Of a DNA stretch of 49,719 nucleotides, positions 35,271 through 43,948 are shown piece by piece. The stretch's first letter is position 1, and every line of letters starts with the position of its first letter. The position numbers and the translations under genes are program-made. This stretch comes from DATKBT01 sp035546295 (GTDB lineage: Bacteria > Acidobacteriota > Thermoanaerobaculia > Multivoradales > Multivoraceae), in assembly GCA_035546295.1 (NCBI GenBank), contig DATKBT010000056.1:1-49719 (forward strand). The letters are read 5' to 3'. The notes beneath the pieces were generated by a model. The model was not told the DNA's origin and did no database searches. It saw nothing but the letters and a program-made list of their open reading frames with translations.

Positions 35271-35470
35271 TGCGCTCGAACCGACCCGAGGTCGTCCAAG
35301 CGACCGAGGGCAAGTACGCGTCTCGCGCGAGCGATCCATCTCGCTGCGCGAGCGATCCTCGATGCACTCGGAGGCTGCGGGTGCCCCAGCCGGGCGACGG
35401 CGGCGCCCTCGCGGCGATCTTCGTGAATCGTCCGGGCCCCGCCCGTGTGACCGCGCTCGTCGGTTGCTAG
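35267..35470 (+). CDS. Possible small ORF overlapping the membrane-protein stop
   Basis: A 67-residue frame starting MMRSNRPEVVQATEGKYAS. Its ATG overlaps the previous TGA by 3 bases. It is basic, with three cysteines, and no family is recognised. No ribosome-binding site is evident. It ends just before the larE promoter-like sequence. It could be a real small gene or chance. Confidence 0.2.
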   Translation: MMRSNRPEVVQATEGKYASRASDPSRCASDPRCTRRLRVPQPGDGGALAAIFVNRPGPARVTALVGC

Positions 35471-35473
35471 CAT
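35465..35473 (+). promoter_or_regulatory. Extended -10-like box abutting the larE ATG
   Basis: TGCTAGCAT ends 9 bases before the ATG at 35483, again TGnTAnnnT with a start-codon-adjacent spacing. No Shine-Dalgarno sequence lies between. Confidence 0.4.
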
Positions 35474-35482
35474 CCCCCGGGC

Positions 35483-36340
35483 ATGGATGCCGAATCCCCT
35501 TCGCCCCGGATCGATTCCCTGCTCGCCGAGCTGCTGGACGAGTTGCTCGAGGATCTTGCCGCCAGGGCCCCGCTCCTGGTCGCCTTCTCCGGGGGCGTCG
35601 ACTCGGGCGTGGTGGCGGCGCTCGCGCGGCGCGCGGCGGGGGAGCGCTCCCTCGCGGTCACCGCAGCCGCCGAGACCCTGGCCGGTCGCGAGCTCGATCA
35701 GGCGCGCCGGCTGGCCTCCGAGATCGGCATCGAGCACCGCATCGTCACCTACAGCGAGCTGGACTCGGCGGAGTTTCGCGCCAACCCGGCGCATCGGTGC
35801 TACGTGTGTCAGGGCATGCGGATGGCCACGATGCAGGTGGTGGCGCGGGAGGCCGGCTACCGCACCGTGTGCGACGGGACCAACGCGTCGGACGTCGGCC
35901 CGTCGCGGCCGGGGCTCGCCGCGGTTCGAGAGCAGGGTGTCTACAGCCCGTTGCTCGAGCACGGCGTCGACAAGCCGACCACCCGCTCGATCGCACTCCG
36001 TCTCGGGCTCTCGGCGTGGAATCGGCCGGCGAACGCCTGCCTCTCGTCGCGGATCCCCCACGGGCAGATGGTCACCCTCGGCAAGCTCCGACGGATCGAG
36101 GCGGCCGAGGAGAGGCTGCTGAGCCGCGGCTTCGAGGTCGTGCGAGTGCGCAGCGACGGCGTCGGCGCCCGGGTCGAGGTCGGGGCCGGCGAGGTCGAGC
36201 GCCTGCGCGGGCTGTGGAGCGAGCTCACCGCCGAGCTGCTCGCGCTCGGCTTCGAGCACGCGGCTCTCGATCCCCGCGGCTACCGGACGGGCGGTGCGGA
36301 CCTCCCGCAGACGGAGGCGGTGGAGCCGATCGGTGGATGA
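35483..36340 (+). CDS. larE: ATP-dependent sacrificial sulfur transferase LarE
   Basis: LarE inserts sulfur into the pyridinium precursor during synthesis of the nickel-pincer nucleotide cofactor of lactate racemase and related enzymes. The 285-residue product has a PP-loop SGGVDS at 36-41, typical of ATP pyrophosphatases, plus CDGTNASD and PANACLSSRIPHG. Cysteines C106 and C109 (RCYVC) and C186 (ACLSSR) could bind a [4Fe-4S] cluster, as in LarE proteins that use sulfide rather than sacrificing a cysteine; this is inference. larB follows immediately. larC and a LarA-type racemase are not in the window. A GTG start of larB overlaps its end. Confidence 0.92.
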   Translation: MDAESPSPRIDSLLAELLDELLEDLAARAPLLVAFSGGVDSGVVAALARRAAGERSLAVTAAAETLAGRELDQARRLASEIGIEHRIVTYSELDSAEFRANPAHRCYVCQGMRMATMQVVAREAGYRTVCDGTNASDVGPSRPGLAAVREQGVYSPLLEHGVDKPTTRSIALRLGLSAWNRPANACLSSRIPHGQMVTLGKLRRIEAAEERLLSRGFEVVRVRSDGVGARVEVGAGEVERLRGLWSELTAELLALGFEHAALDPRGYRTGGADLPQTEAVEPIGG

Positions 36341-37124
36341 CGCCGAGCTGCTGGCTCTGCTCGAGCGAGTGGCGCTGGGAGAGCGCACCGCAGCGGAAGC
36401 CGCTCGCGAGCTGCGACGGAGAGCGACGCTGGCTCGGGACGGCCTCGACTACCAGGACCTCGGCTTCGCCAAGCTGGACCTGCTGCGCGAGCGACGGACC
36501 GGCGTGGCGGAAGCCGTGTTCGCCGAATCGAAGAGCGACGAGGAGCTGGTGGCGATCGTCGAGGAGACGATCGCGCGGGCAGGATCGGTGCTGGTGACCC
36601 GGCTGTCGCCGGAGCGGCTCGCGCTGCTCGAGGCGCCGCATCCTCGAGGAAGCTACCGGCCGCGCGCGCGCCTCTGGACGTTCGGCGAGCCGGCTCCGCC
36701 GACCGGCGCCCGCATCGCGGTCGTCTCGGCGGGGACCTCGGACCTGGCGGTCGCCGAGGAGGCGGCGGAGACCGCCACCTGGCTGGGGCTCGAGGTGGAA
36801 CGCTGTGCGGACATCGGCGTCGCCGGTCTCGGCAGGCTGCTCGCCCAGGTCGAGTGGCTGCGCGGCGTCCAAGTCGTGGTTGCGGTCGCCGGAATGGACG
36901 GCGCGCTGCCGACCGTGATCGCCGGTCTGGTCTCCTGCCCGGTGATCGCGGTTCCGACCAGCGTCGGTTACGGAGCGAGCTTCGCCGGCGTCGCACCGTT
37001 GCTGACGATGCTCAACGCCTGCGCGCCGGGGATCGCGGTGGTCAACATCGACAACGGTTTCGGAGCGGCGGTCATGGCCCGACGGATCGCATCCGGTCCG
37101 CGGTCGGCGGCGTCCCCTCGGTAG
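36333..37124 (+). CDS. larB: Nickel-pincer cofactor biosynthesis protein LarB
   Basis: LarB carboxylates the pyridinium ring of nicotinic acid adenine dinucleotide and hydrolyses its phosphoanhydride, giving the precursor that LarE sulfurates. The 263-residue product has an N-terminal helical domain (LGFAKLDLLRERRTGVAEAVFAE) and a C-terminal PurE-like AIRC domain with VSAGTSDLAVAEEA and VAVAGMDGALPTVIAGL and PTSVGYGASFAGVAPLLTML. The GTG start overlaps the larE stop region. Its 3' end overlaps the convergent queA gene by 53 bases (37072-37124). Gene order larE-larB without larC is atypical. Confidence 0.93.
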   Translation: MDDAELLALLERVALGERTAAEAARELRRRATLARDGLDYQDLGFAKLDLLRERRTGVAEAVFAESKSDEELVAIVEETIARAGSVLVTRLSPERLALLEAPHPRGSYRPRARLWTFGEPAPPTGARIAVVSAGTSDLAVAEEAAETATWLGLEVERCADIGVAGLGRLLAQVEWLRGVQVVVAVAGMDGALPTVIAGLVSCPVIAVPTSVGYGASFAGVAPLLTMLNACAPGIAVVNIDNGFGAAVMARRIASGPRSAASPR

Positions 37125-38193
37125 TGGCCGGGCTCGCGTCGATCGGCGGCCGGAAGGCCAGCATCGCATCGCCGTAGGAGTAGAAGCGGTAGCCCTCCTC
37201 GACCGCCTCGCGATAGGCGGCGAGCACGCGCTCACGGCCGGCGAAGGCGCTGACCAGCATCAGCAGCGTCGAGCGCGGCAGGTGGAAGTTGGTGAGCAGG
37301 CCGTCGACGACGCGGAATCGATACCCCGGACGGATGAACAGGTCGGTGCGAGCGGAGCCGGCCCGCACCCCGTCGTCCGCGGCCGCCGACTCCAGGGCGC
37401 GCACCACGGTGGTGCCGACCGCGATCACGCGCGACCCGCGCCGCCTGGCCTCGGCGATCGCTGCGGCGGCCTCGGCCGGGATCCGGTAGCGCTCCGAGCC
37501 CATGACGTGGCGCGCCGGATCGTCCTCCGCCACCGGACGGAACGTGCCCGGTCCCACGTGCAGGGTCAATGCGACCCGGCGGATGCCCCGTCGCTCGAGG
37601 CGCTCGAGCAGGGCGTGGGTGAAGTGGAGGCCGGCGGTCGGCGCCGCGATAGCTCCCGGACTGGCGGCGAAGATCGTCTGGTAGTCGATGTCGTCGGCTG
37701 CGTCGGCCTCGCGGCCGAGGTAGGGGGGCAGGGGAATCTCGCCGGCGCTCTCGAGATCCTCGAGCCCGAGCGGGCGATCGAATTCGATCAACACCTGGTC
37801 CCCCTCGCGCTCGACCGCGCGTGCTCGCAGGGCCGGGCCGCCGGCGGGGCCGAGCTCGAGAGCCCGACCCGCGACGATCCGCTTGGCGGGCCGCGCCAGC
37901 GCCGTCCAGCGGAGCGGCCCCGCAGGCTCGACCAGCAGGATCTCGACGCGCCCTCCGCGAGTACCGTCGGCGAGCAGCCGATGGCCGCGCAGCCTCGCAG
38001 GGATCACCCTGGTGTCGTTGGCCACCAGCAGGTCGCCCGCCGCCAGACGGTCGGCCAGATCCCAGATCCGTCCGTGCCGCTCCCTGCCGTCGGCATCGAG
38101 CACCAGCAGTCGGCTCTCGCCGCGCGCCAGGGGCCGGCGCGCGATGCGCTCCGGCGGCAGGTGGTAGTCGTAGTCCTCGGTCCGCTCGCTCAT
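37072..38193 (-). CDS. queA: S-adenosylmethionine:tRNA ribosyltransferase-isomerase
   Basis: QueA moves a ribosyl unit from SAM to preQ1-modified tRNA, a late queuosine step. The 373-residue product starts DYDYHLPPERIARRPL and shows RLLVLDADG, LLVANDTRVIPARL, TDLFIRPGYRFRVVDGLLTNFHLP and FYSYGDAMLAF. ATG at 38193 begins at the conserved N-terminus. It lies 30 bases downstream of the oppC-type permease gene and is probably read from the same transcript. The C-terminal ~30 residues after GDAMLAF extend past the usual end and overlap larB convergently. Confidence 0.95.
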   Translation of the reverse strand: MSERTEDYDYHLPPERIARRPLARGESRLLVLDADGRERHGRIWDLADRLAAGDLLVANDTRVIPARLRGHRLLADGTRGGRVEILLVEPAGPLRWTALARPAKRIVAGRALELGPAGGPALRARAVEREGDQVLIEFDRPLGLEDLESAGEIPLPPYLGREADAADDIDYQTIFAASPGAIAAPTAGLHFTHALLERLERRGIRRVALTLHVGPGTFRPVAEDDPARHVMGSERYRIPAEAAAAIAEARRRGSRVIAVGTTVVRALESAAADDGVRAGSARTDLFIRPGYRFRVVDGLLTNFHLPRSTLLMLVSAFAGRERVLAAYREAVEEGYRFYSYGDAMLAFRPPIDASPATTEGTPPTADRMRSVGP

Positions 38194-38223
38194 CGGATCC
38201 GGATCGTCACGCCGGGCTCGGGT

Positions 38224-39255
38224 TCAGGCGGCGAGAGCCTCGCCCGCGCCGTGCGCAGACCGGCCTGCGCCGGTTCCGCCGACGCGGTCGGCGCCACGGG
38301 TGGCCGGGTCGAGCGCGTCGCGGGCCCGGTCGGCGAGCGTGTTGAAGGCGAGAGCCGTCAGGACGAGCATGAGGCCGGGCAGCGTCGAGATCCACCACAG
38401 ACGCCCCAGGTCCGGGGCTCCGTCGGCGATGATCCGACCCCAGCTCGGTCCGGAGGAGGCGACCCCGAGCCCGAGGTAGGAGACCGTCGCCTCCATCAGG
38501 ATGGCGTCGGCGACCACCAGGCTCGTCGCCACCAGGATCGGAGTGGCGGCGTTGGGCAGGAGGTGGGCGAAGAAGAGCCGCAGCGGACCGCCGCCGAGAC
38601 CGCGGATCGCTTCGACGAAAGGCTGCCCCAGCAGGACGAGGAGCTCGGCGCGCGTCAAACGCGCCAGGACCAGCGAGCCCGTGCCGCCGATCAGCGCGAT
38701 CAGGACCCACAGGCTGGGTTCGAAGAGCAGCGCGCAGGCGAGCACCAGCAGGAGCGTCGGGAACGCCAGCACGCCGTCGACCAGCCGCATCAGGAGCTGA
38801 TCCAGCCACCTTCCGCCGAGGGCGGCGGCCGCGCCGATCAGCACTCCGCCGCCCAGCGCCAGGATCGCCGAGAGGACGCCGACCAACAGCGACGTGCGGG
38901 CGCCGAAGAGGATCCGCGACAGCAGGTCGCGCCCGATGCTGTCGGTCCCCAGCCAGTGATCGCGGCGCGTGATCGTCGCCACCCTCTCGACGGGGAGCTC
39001 GACGGTCTGCCCCAGGCGGGACAGCACCAGCCGGTCGCCCACCCGCCGCTGATCGTCGACCACCAGAACGCGGCCTTCCACCGGCTCGATCGCCCACAGG
39101 CGCGTGAGGGGAGGCCGGCCCGCGGAGGCGGCGGGATCGACCAGCTCCTCCGGATCGTGGGGCGCCAGCAGTCCCGCCGCGAGCGCCACGGCACACAGCG
39201 CCACCACGAACAGCAGCGCCAGCGGGGGCCGCCTGCCGAAGGGCCTCGGGCTCAT
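38224..39255 (-). CDS. ABC peptide-type transporter permease (OppC-like)
   Basis: A 343-residue inner-membrane permease of the Dpp/Opp class. An N-terminal segment (ALLFVVALCAVALAAGLLA) precedes a long soluble stretch ending in HWLGTDSIGRDLLSRI, then four to five membrane helices. The EAA loop, contacting the ATPase, reads EAIRGLGGGPLRLFFAHLLPN. Its ATG overlaps the oppB-type gene stop by 4 bases. No ATPase genes (OppD/OppF-like) are in this operon; they may be elsewhere or shared. The substrate is likely a peptide or nickel-type solute, based only on family. Confidence 0.9.
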   Translation of the reverse strand: MSPRPFGRRPPLALLFVVALCAVALAAGLLAPHDPEELVDPAASAGRPPLTRLWAIEPVEGRVLVVDDQRRVGDRLVLSRLGQTVELPVERVATITRRDHWLGTDSIGRDLLSRILFGARTSLLVGVLSAILALGGGVLIGAAAALGGRWLDQLLMRLVDGVLAFPTLLLVLACALLFEPSLWVLIALIGGTGSLVLARLTRAELLVLLGQPFVEAIRGLGGGPLRLFFAHLLPNAATPILVATSLVVADAILMEATVSYLGLGVASSGPSWGRIIADGAPDLGRLWWISTLPGLMLVLTALAFNTLADRARDALDPATRGADRVGGTGAGRSAHGAGEALAA

Positions 39256-40226
39256 GGCGTCTCCATGGCGAGCGCGACCCGGGGATCGAGGAGCGCGAGT
39301 AGAACGTCGGCGAGCAGGTTGCCCAGGATCACCAACATCGCCGAGATCGCGGCGAGAGCCATGACCAACGGGTAGTCTCGCGCCCCGATCGCGGCGAAGG
39401 TCGTCGAGCCGAGCCCGGGCCAGCCGAACACGGTCTCGACCACCACCGCTCCGCTCAGGAGCAACGGTAGCGACAGTCCCGCCACCTGCACCCAGGGCGG
39501 GCTGGCGTTGTGCGCGGCGTGGAGCAGGATCCGGGCCTCGCTCAATCCGCGGGCGCGCGCAGCGGTCACGTACACCTTGGACAGCTCCTCGAGCAGCCGG
39601 TTGCGCACCAGACGGGCGACGAACGCGCAGGGCGGGAGGCCGAGCGCCAGCGCCGGCAGGGCAAGGTGGTGCGCGACGTCGAGCGCGTAGCGCAGGACAC
39701 CCCGCTCCTCGGCGAACGGAGAGCTGAAGCCGGCGGCCGGGAACCAGCCGAGCCCACGGCTCATCACCAGCGCGAGCATCAGGGCGAACCAGAACGTCGG
39801 CAGAGAGTAGAGGGCGATGGTCGTGCCGCGCAGCCATCGATCTCGCGCCCGTCCTCGTCCGGTCGCCGCGGCGACCCCGAGCGCCGTGCCCAGGACGAAC
39901 TGCACCAGGAAGGCGCTGAGCCCGAGCAGGAAGGTGGTGGGCGCCTTCGATGCGATGACCTGGGCGACCGGTCGCTGGTAGAGGAAGGACTGCCCCCAGT
40001 CGCCCGCCAGCCAGGCTCGCAGCCAGGCGCCGTACTGCACCGGGAGCGGCTGGTCGAGACCGTAGACGGCGCGCAGCCGCTGCTGCTGGGTGCGTGGGAT
40101 CCGCGGATCCGTCAACCGGCTGAAGGGATCGCCGGGCGCGGCGTGGAGCGCGAGGAAGACCGTGGTCAGCACCACCCACACCAGCAGCACGGAGGCGGCG
40201 GCGCGACGCAGCAGGAAGTGGATCAT
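39252..40226 (-). CDS. ABC peptide-type transporter permease (OppB-like)
   Basis: A 324-residue permease of the Opp/Dpp type with an N-terminal helix (ASVLLVWVVLTTVFLALHAAPGD), GDWGQSF, several membrane helices, and the EAA loop TAARARGLSEARILLHAAHNAS. The C-terminal LVMALAAISAMLVILGNLLADVLLALLDPRV is typical. It is 60 bases downstream of the binding-protein gene and overlaps the oppC-type gene by 4 bases, so the three form an operon ending in queA. Confidence 0.92.
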   Translation of the reverse strand: MIHFLLRRAAASVLLVWVVLTTVFLALHAAPGDPFSRLTDPRIPRTQQQRLRAVYGLDQPLPVQYGAWLRAWLAGDWGQSFLYQRPVAQVIASKAPTTFLLGLSAFLVQFVLGTALGVAAATGRGRARDRWLRGTTIALYSLPTFWFALMLALVMSRGLGWFPAAGFSSPFAEERGVLRYALDVAHHLALPALALGLPPCAFVARLVRNRLLEELSKVYVTAARARGLSEARILLHAAHNASPPWVQVAGLSLPLLLSGAVVVETVFGWPGLGSTTFAAIGARDYPLVMALAAISAMLVILGNLLADVLLALLDPRVALAMETP

Positions 40227-40286
40227 CGGCCGTAGGCTGCCGCTCGTCTGGTCAGCGCACGAAGAGCCGACGACGCCGGGCGGCGA

Positions 40287-41993
40287 TCACGGCCCCGACG
40301 GGGAATCGCCGGCCTCGCTCTCGGTCCGCTCGCCGGCCGCGGTCGCGCTCTCCGGCGCGGCGGCTGTCGCGACCGTCCACTCGCGGAGCGCGTAGTACTC
40401 GCCGAGGCTGTTCGGGTGCACCCGGTAGCCGTCGCGCACCGCGACCAGCCGCGACGGCTCCCAGAGGAAGAGGAGCGGTTGATCCCGCTGCACGATCTGC
40501 TGGAGCCGGTGGTAGAGGGGACGCGCCTCGAGAGGATCGAGCGCGGCGTTCGCCTCGTCGATCAGGCGGTCGACCTCGGGGTTGCTGTAGCCGCCGTAGT
40601 TGTACCCGTTGTCGATCGCGCGGGTGTGCAGGGCGTAGGTCAGGTCGAGCGAGGTGTCGATCAGGAACGCGGTCAGCGTGGCGTCGTAGTCGTGGGCCAG
40701 GTTCATCGCGTTCAGCTTGTGGTACTCGACGAGCTCCGGCCTCGCCTCGACCCCGACGCGCAGCAGCTGCTCGCGGATCATCTGCAATGCCTCCCAGCGC
40801 ACCGCGTTGCCCGGATTGGTGGTGAGAACGAAGCTCAGCGGCACGCCCTCGCGCTCCCGGATGCCGTCGCCGTCGCCGTCGACCCAACCCTCCTGGCCCA
40901 GCAGCTGCTCGGCGCGTTGGGGGTCGTGGGGAAGGGGGCGCAGGTTCCGATCGTGAGCCCACACCGAGGAGATGATCGGCGAGGAGGCGACCCGGGCGTG
41001 TCCGAACCAGAGAGTTTCGACCAGCGCCTGCCGATCGACCGCGTGAGCGAGCGCGCGCCGCATCCTGGCGGTGTTGAAGTAGGGCCGGCGAGTGTTCCAG
41101 GAGATGAAGGTGTACTGGCGTGCGGGATACTCGATCAGCGCGAGGTCCTCCTCCCGCTCGATGCGCGTGGCGTCGGCGGGGCGCACCGACGGGGCGAAGT
41201 CGATCTCGCCGGACAGCAGCATGTTGAGCAGGCTCGCCGGGTCGCGCACGGAGCGGAAGACGACGCGATCGAGCCCGGGCAGCCCGGGCTCGAAGTAGCC
41301 TGGGTTGCGCGCGAGCAACAGCCGGTCCTGACGCTCCCACGACTCGAGGACGAAGGGCCCGTTGGTCACCAGGTGCTCCGAGAACCACTCCGGTTGCAGC
41401 CGCCAGGATTCGAACGGCAGCTCGCCCCAGACGTGGGCGGGGAGCACGACGCCCTCGTTGGCGTCGGTGAGCTGGGAGGCGTAGGCGCGGTTGAAGTGGA
41501 AGCGCACGCGGTACGGTCCGAGCACCTCGACGTCGGTGATGCTCTCCTTCGACCAGGAGTAGCTCCAGGCGACGTCGGGGGAGATCTGCGCCTGCCAGGT
41601 GAAGCGGGCGTCCTCGGCGGTGACCGGCGCCCCGTCGGTCCAGGTGACGTCGTCGCGGAGATCGAAGGTCAGCGTCAGCCGGTCCTCGCTGAACTCGAAG
41701 GAGCTGGCGAGACGGGGCTCGAAGGTCGGCGGACCGACCTCGAAGTCCGGGCGCTCCTCGAGCAGGGAGAGGAAGAGGTTGCCCACGATCGCCGCGTTGA
41801 AGTCGCTGCCCTGCGCGATCAGCTCGTTGACCCCCTCGAGCTCGGCGGGCGTGCCGATGACGATCTCGGTGACGCTCGGCGCCGGCTCGACCGGCGGCCC
41901 GGAGCAGGCGGCCAGCAGGAGGGCGCCGGGGAGCGCGCTGGACAGCAGGGCGCCGCGGGCGAAGGGTGCGGGTGAGCCGTGCGGAGAGCTCAT
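40287..41993 (-). CDS. ABC transporter substrate-binding lipoprotein (SBP family 5)
   Basis: A 568-residue periplasmic solute-binding lipoprotein of the peptide/nickel family. The signal peptide ends in the lipobox LLAACSGPP. SBP-5 landmarks are DVTWTDGAPVTAEDARFTWQ, LVTNGPFVLESWERQDRLLLARNPGYF, RRALAHAVDRQALVETL and LYHRLQQIVQRDQPLLFLWEP. The C-terminal tail (AAAPESATAAGERTE) is low complexity. The start at 41993 gives a standard-length signal peptide, though a longer frame is open upstream and no strong ribosome-binding site is seen. The two permease genes follow on the same strand. Confidence 0.9.
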   Translation of the reverse strand: MSSPHGSPAPFARGALLSSALPGALLLAACSGPPVEPAPSVTEIVIGTPAELEGVNELIAQGSDFNAAIVGNLFLSLLEERPDFEVGPPTFEPRLASSFEFSEDRLTLTFDLRDDVTWTDGAPVTAEDARFTWQAQISPDVAWSYSWSKESITDVEVLGPYRVRFHFNRAYASQLTDANEGVVLPAHVWGELPFESWRLQPEWFSEHLVTNGPFVLESWERQDRLLLARNPGYFEPGLPGLDRVVFRSVRDPASLLNMLLSGEIDFAPSVRPADATRIEREEDLALIEYPARQYTFISWNTRRPYFNTARMRRALAHAVDRQALVETLWFGHARVASSPIISSVWAHDRNLRPLPHDPQRAEQLLGQEGWVDGDGDGIREREGVPLSFVLTTNPGNAVRWEALQMIREQLLRVGVEARPELVEYHKLNAMNLAHDYDATLTAFLIDTSLDLTYALHTRAIDNGYNYGGYSNPEVDRLIDEANAALDPLEARPLYHRLQQIVQRDQPLLFLWEPSRLVAVRDGYRVHPNSLGEYYALREWTVATAAAPESATAAGERTESEAGDSPSGP

Positions 41994-42351
41994 TGACGGT
42001 TGGAGGGCCGATGCATCCCGCTGGGAAGCGCTGCTGCTCCCGGACATATTCCCGGAGTGCCCGCGTCGAGACGCCTCCCCCAGCAGGCGCGTCGATGCTC
42101 TCGGTCGCTCGACCGGCTTCCCGCGCGGGACACGAGCAACCGCGGCATCGAGCCGCTGAGGTCGCGTCGGTGATTCACGGTCATGGGCGTCCGGCTCGGC
42201 CGGAGCGGGTCGGGACGGAGGCGACAGAGGGGGTCCCGATCGGTCGCCAGCTGCGAGTGGCCGCGATGGTAAGGGAGCAATTCTCGCGGGGTCAAATCGG
42301 TTGCTACGCTCGCGGTCGACTCGACTTCCTCCGAGCGACCCGGATGCGTCC
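41994..42351. other. Divergent intergenic region between the binding protein and a histidine kinase
   Basis: 358 bases without a supported gene. TGCTACGCT at 42302-42310 is a likely extended -10 for the kinase, about 40 bases before its ATG. GGTCAAAT near 42292 precedes it. No repeat or structured element was recognised here. Confidence 0.35.
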
Positions 42352-43668
42352 ATGAAGCGACCGTCGACCTCGCGAGCGCTGCTCGTCGGCTTGATCCTGC
42401 TGGGCATCTTCGTCCTGGTGGATATCGGCCTGTTCGGGATGTTGATCTTCAGGTCGCTGTCCCAGCGAGAGATCAATCGCATCATCCTCGAGACGCGCGC
42501 CGAGGCCGAGCAGCTCGCCAGCGAGATCGCCGCCGACGCCGAGAAGTGGAATCAGGACCTGTTCACGGCGGTCGCCACGAACTCGGAGTACACGACCTAC
42601 CTCGACAAGCAGCTCGCCAAGCGCGAGATCGTTCAGATGGTCAGGATCCTCGACAAGGACCAGGTCGTCGTGTTCGAGTCGACCAACCTCCAGACCTTCG
42701 GGGAGGATCCGCCGCTTCCGGATCCGAACGGGCCGGTGCCGCAGGTGGTCACCGAACAGGTGAGCCGCGAGGCGCCCTACGAGGTGGTCGAGGTGCCGGT
42801 GGGCGGCATCGGGACCTTCGTCATCGGCCTGCGCCGCGAGGAGATCGAGAACCGGCTCGAGGTCTTTCGAGAGGACCTGATTCGCCAGACTGGAGTGATC
42901 GGGGCCGTCAGCCTCGGGCTGTTCGGGGCCGCCTATCTGTTCATCGTCGTCCTCATGCGGCGGGCGCAGCGGTTCGAGGAGCAGGCGAAGGACGCCGAGA
43001 GGATGGCCTACGTCGGCACCCTGGCGTCCGGTCTCGCGCACGAGATCCGCAGCCCGCTCAACTCGTTGAACCTCAACATGCAGATGCTCGAGGAGGACCT
43101 CGGCCGCGGCGATCCCGGCCAGAACGGCCGGCTGCTGCAGATCACGCGGTCGGAGATCAGCCGGCTCGAGCGGTTGGTCAGCGACTTCCTGCGCTACGCC
43201 CGCCCCCGCCAGCTCGATCTCGAGGAGGTGACGGCGGCGAGTCTGTTCCAACGGGTCCGCGAGGTGCTCGCGGGGCGCTTACGCACGCTCGACGTCGAGC
43301 TCGAGATCGAGGACCGGAGCGCAGGCGCTCGGGTCTGCGTCGACCGCGAGCAGCTCCATCAGCTGCTGCTGAACCTCGTCGAGAACGCCTTTCAGGCGAC
43401 TCGCGAGGCTCCCGGTCGGGCGCGAATCCGGCTGATCGTCGAGAGGCGTCCCGACCGGATCGTTCTGGCGGTGGAGGACAACGGAGAGGGGATGGATCCC
43501 GAGGACATCGAGCAGGCCTCGCAGGTCTTCTATTCGAAGCGCAAAGGCGGCACCGGCCTCGGTCTCGCGATCGCCGACCGCATCGCACGCAGCCACGACG
43601 GCACGCTCAGGATCGAGAGCACGAAGGGCGAGCGAACCCGCGTCGAGGTCGAGCTGCCGGCGGCTTGA
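42352..43668 (+). CDS. Membrane sensor histidine kinase (orphan)
   Basis: A 438-residue kinase with two membrane segments (about 9-34 and 181-203) enclosing a periplasmic domain of about 145 residues. HisKA follows: LASGLAHEIRSPLNSLNLN with H230, then an N-box LNLVENAFQA, G1 DNGEGM and G2 GGTGLGLAIA. No HAMP or PAS domain is evident between the second membrane segment and HisKA. No response regulator gene adjoins it, so its partner is unknown. The ATG at 42352 starts at a basic N-terminus (MKRPSTSR). A stem-loop and the composite repeat follow its stop. Confidence 0.9.
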   Translation: MKRPSTSRALLVGLILLGIFVLVDIGLFGMLIFRSLSQREINRIILETRAEAEQLASEIAADAEKWNQDLFTAVATNSEYTTYLDKQLAKREIVQMVRILDKDQVVVFESTNLQTFGEDPPLPDPNGPVPQVVTEQVSREAPYEVVEVPVGGIGTFVIGLRREEIENRLEVFREDLIRQTGVIGAVSLGLFGAAYLFIVVLMRRAQRFEEQAKDAERMAYVGTLASGLAHEIRSPLNSLNLNMQMLEEDLGRGDPGQNGRLLQITRSEISRLERLVSDFLRYARPRQLDLEEVTAASLFQRVREVLAGRLRTLDVELEIEDRSAGARVCVDREQLHQLLLNLVENAFQATREAPGRARIRLIVERRPDRIVLAVEDNGEGMDPEDIEQASQVFYSKRKGGTGLGLAIADRIARSHDGTLRIESTKGERTRVEVELPAA

Positions 43669-43697
43669 GGGCGCCCGACGCCGGTGCTAGCGTGCCG

Positions 43698-43736
43698 GCT
43701 AGCCTTCGATGTGCTGAGTCGCACATCTACGGCTAG
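43698..43736 (+). repeat. GCTAGCC-type stem-loop (element E3)
   Basis: GCTAGCC (43698-43704), TTC, GATGTGC (43708-43714), loop TGAGTC, GCACATC (43721-43727), TAC, GGCTAG (43731-43736). The two-tier stem with three-base internal loops matches 83-139, and the linear sequence matches 6339-6379. It begins 30 bases after the histidine-kinase stop and runs directly into the composite repeat. Confidence 0.65.
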
Positions 43737-43948
43737 GTCGACTAGGCCAGCGGGAAGTTCACAAAACGGTCAAAGTTCGATCAAGCTGCGTTGGTCGCCA
43801 GGATTCCACGGTTTCGGCCGAGTCGACCTAGCCGAGCCCGCGCCGCTTGCGGCGCTTGGGCGGGGAACATGAGGTAGCGGGCTCGTGGTATGACAAGCTT
43901 GGATTTCTCCGCTCGTTGGGGAGTGGTGACCACCACGAGCCCGCTGCG
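43730..43948 (+). repeat. Composite structured repeat, copy B
   Basis: Same parts as 22732-22940, in the opposite orientation. It starts CGGCTAGGTCGACT (43730-43743), which forms a perfect 14-bp inverted pair with AGTCGACCTAGCCG (43821-43834). Between them are GGCCAGCGGGAA, CACAAAAC and GTCAAAGTTCGATC. The nested hairpin is GCCC, GCGCCGC, TT, GCGGCGC, TT, GGGC (43836-43861). A 70-bp module follows with 14-bp perfect ends AGCGGGCTCGTGGT / ACCACGAGCCCGCT (43876-43945), containing GCTCGTTGGGGAGTGGTG. It fills most of the 409-base gap 43669-44077; no protein is supported. Confidence 0.85.

Noticed and set aside
36333..37124. PurE (phosphoribosylaminoimidazole mutase) for the larB gene
   Set aside because: The N-terminal extension and position directly after larE identify LarB; only the C-terminal domain is PurE-like.
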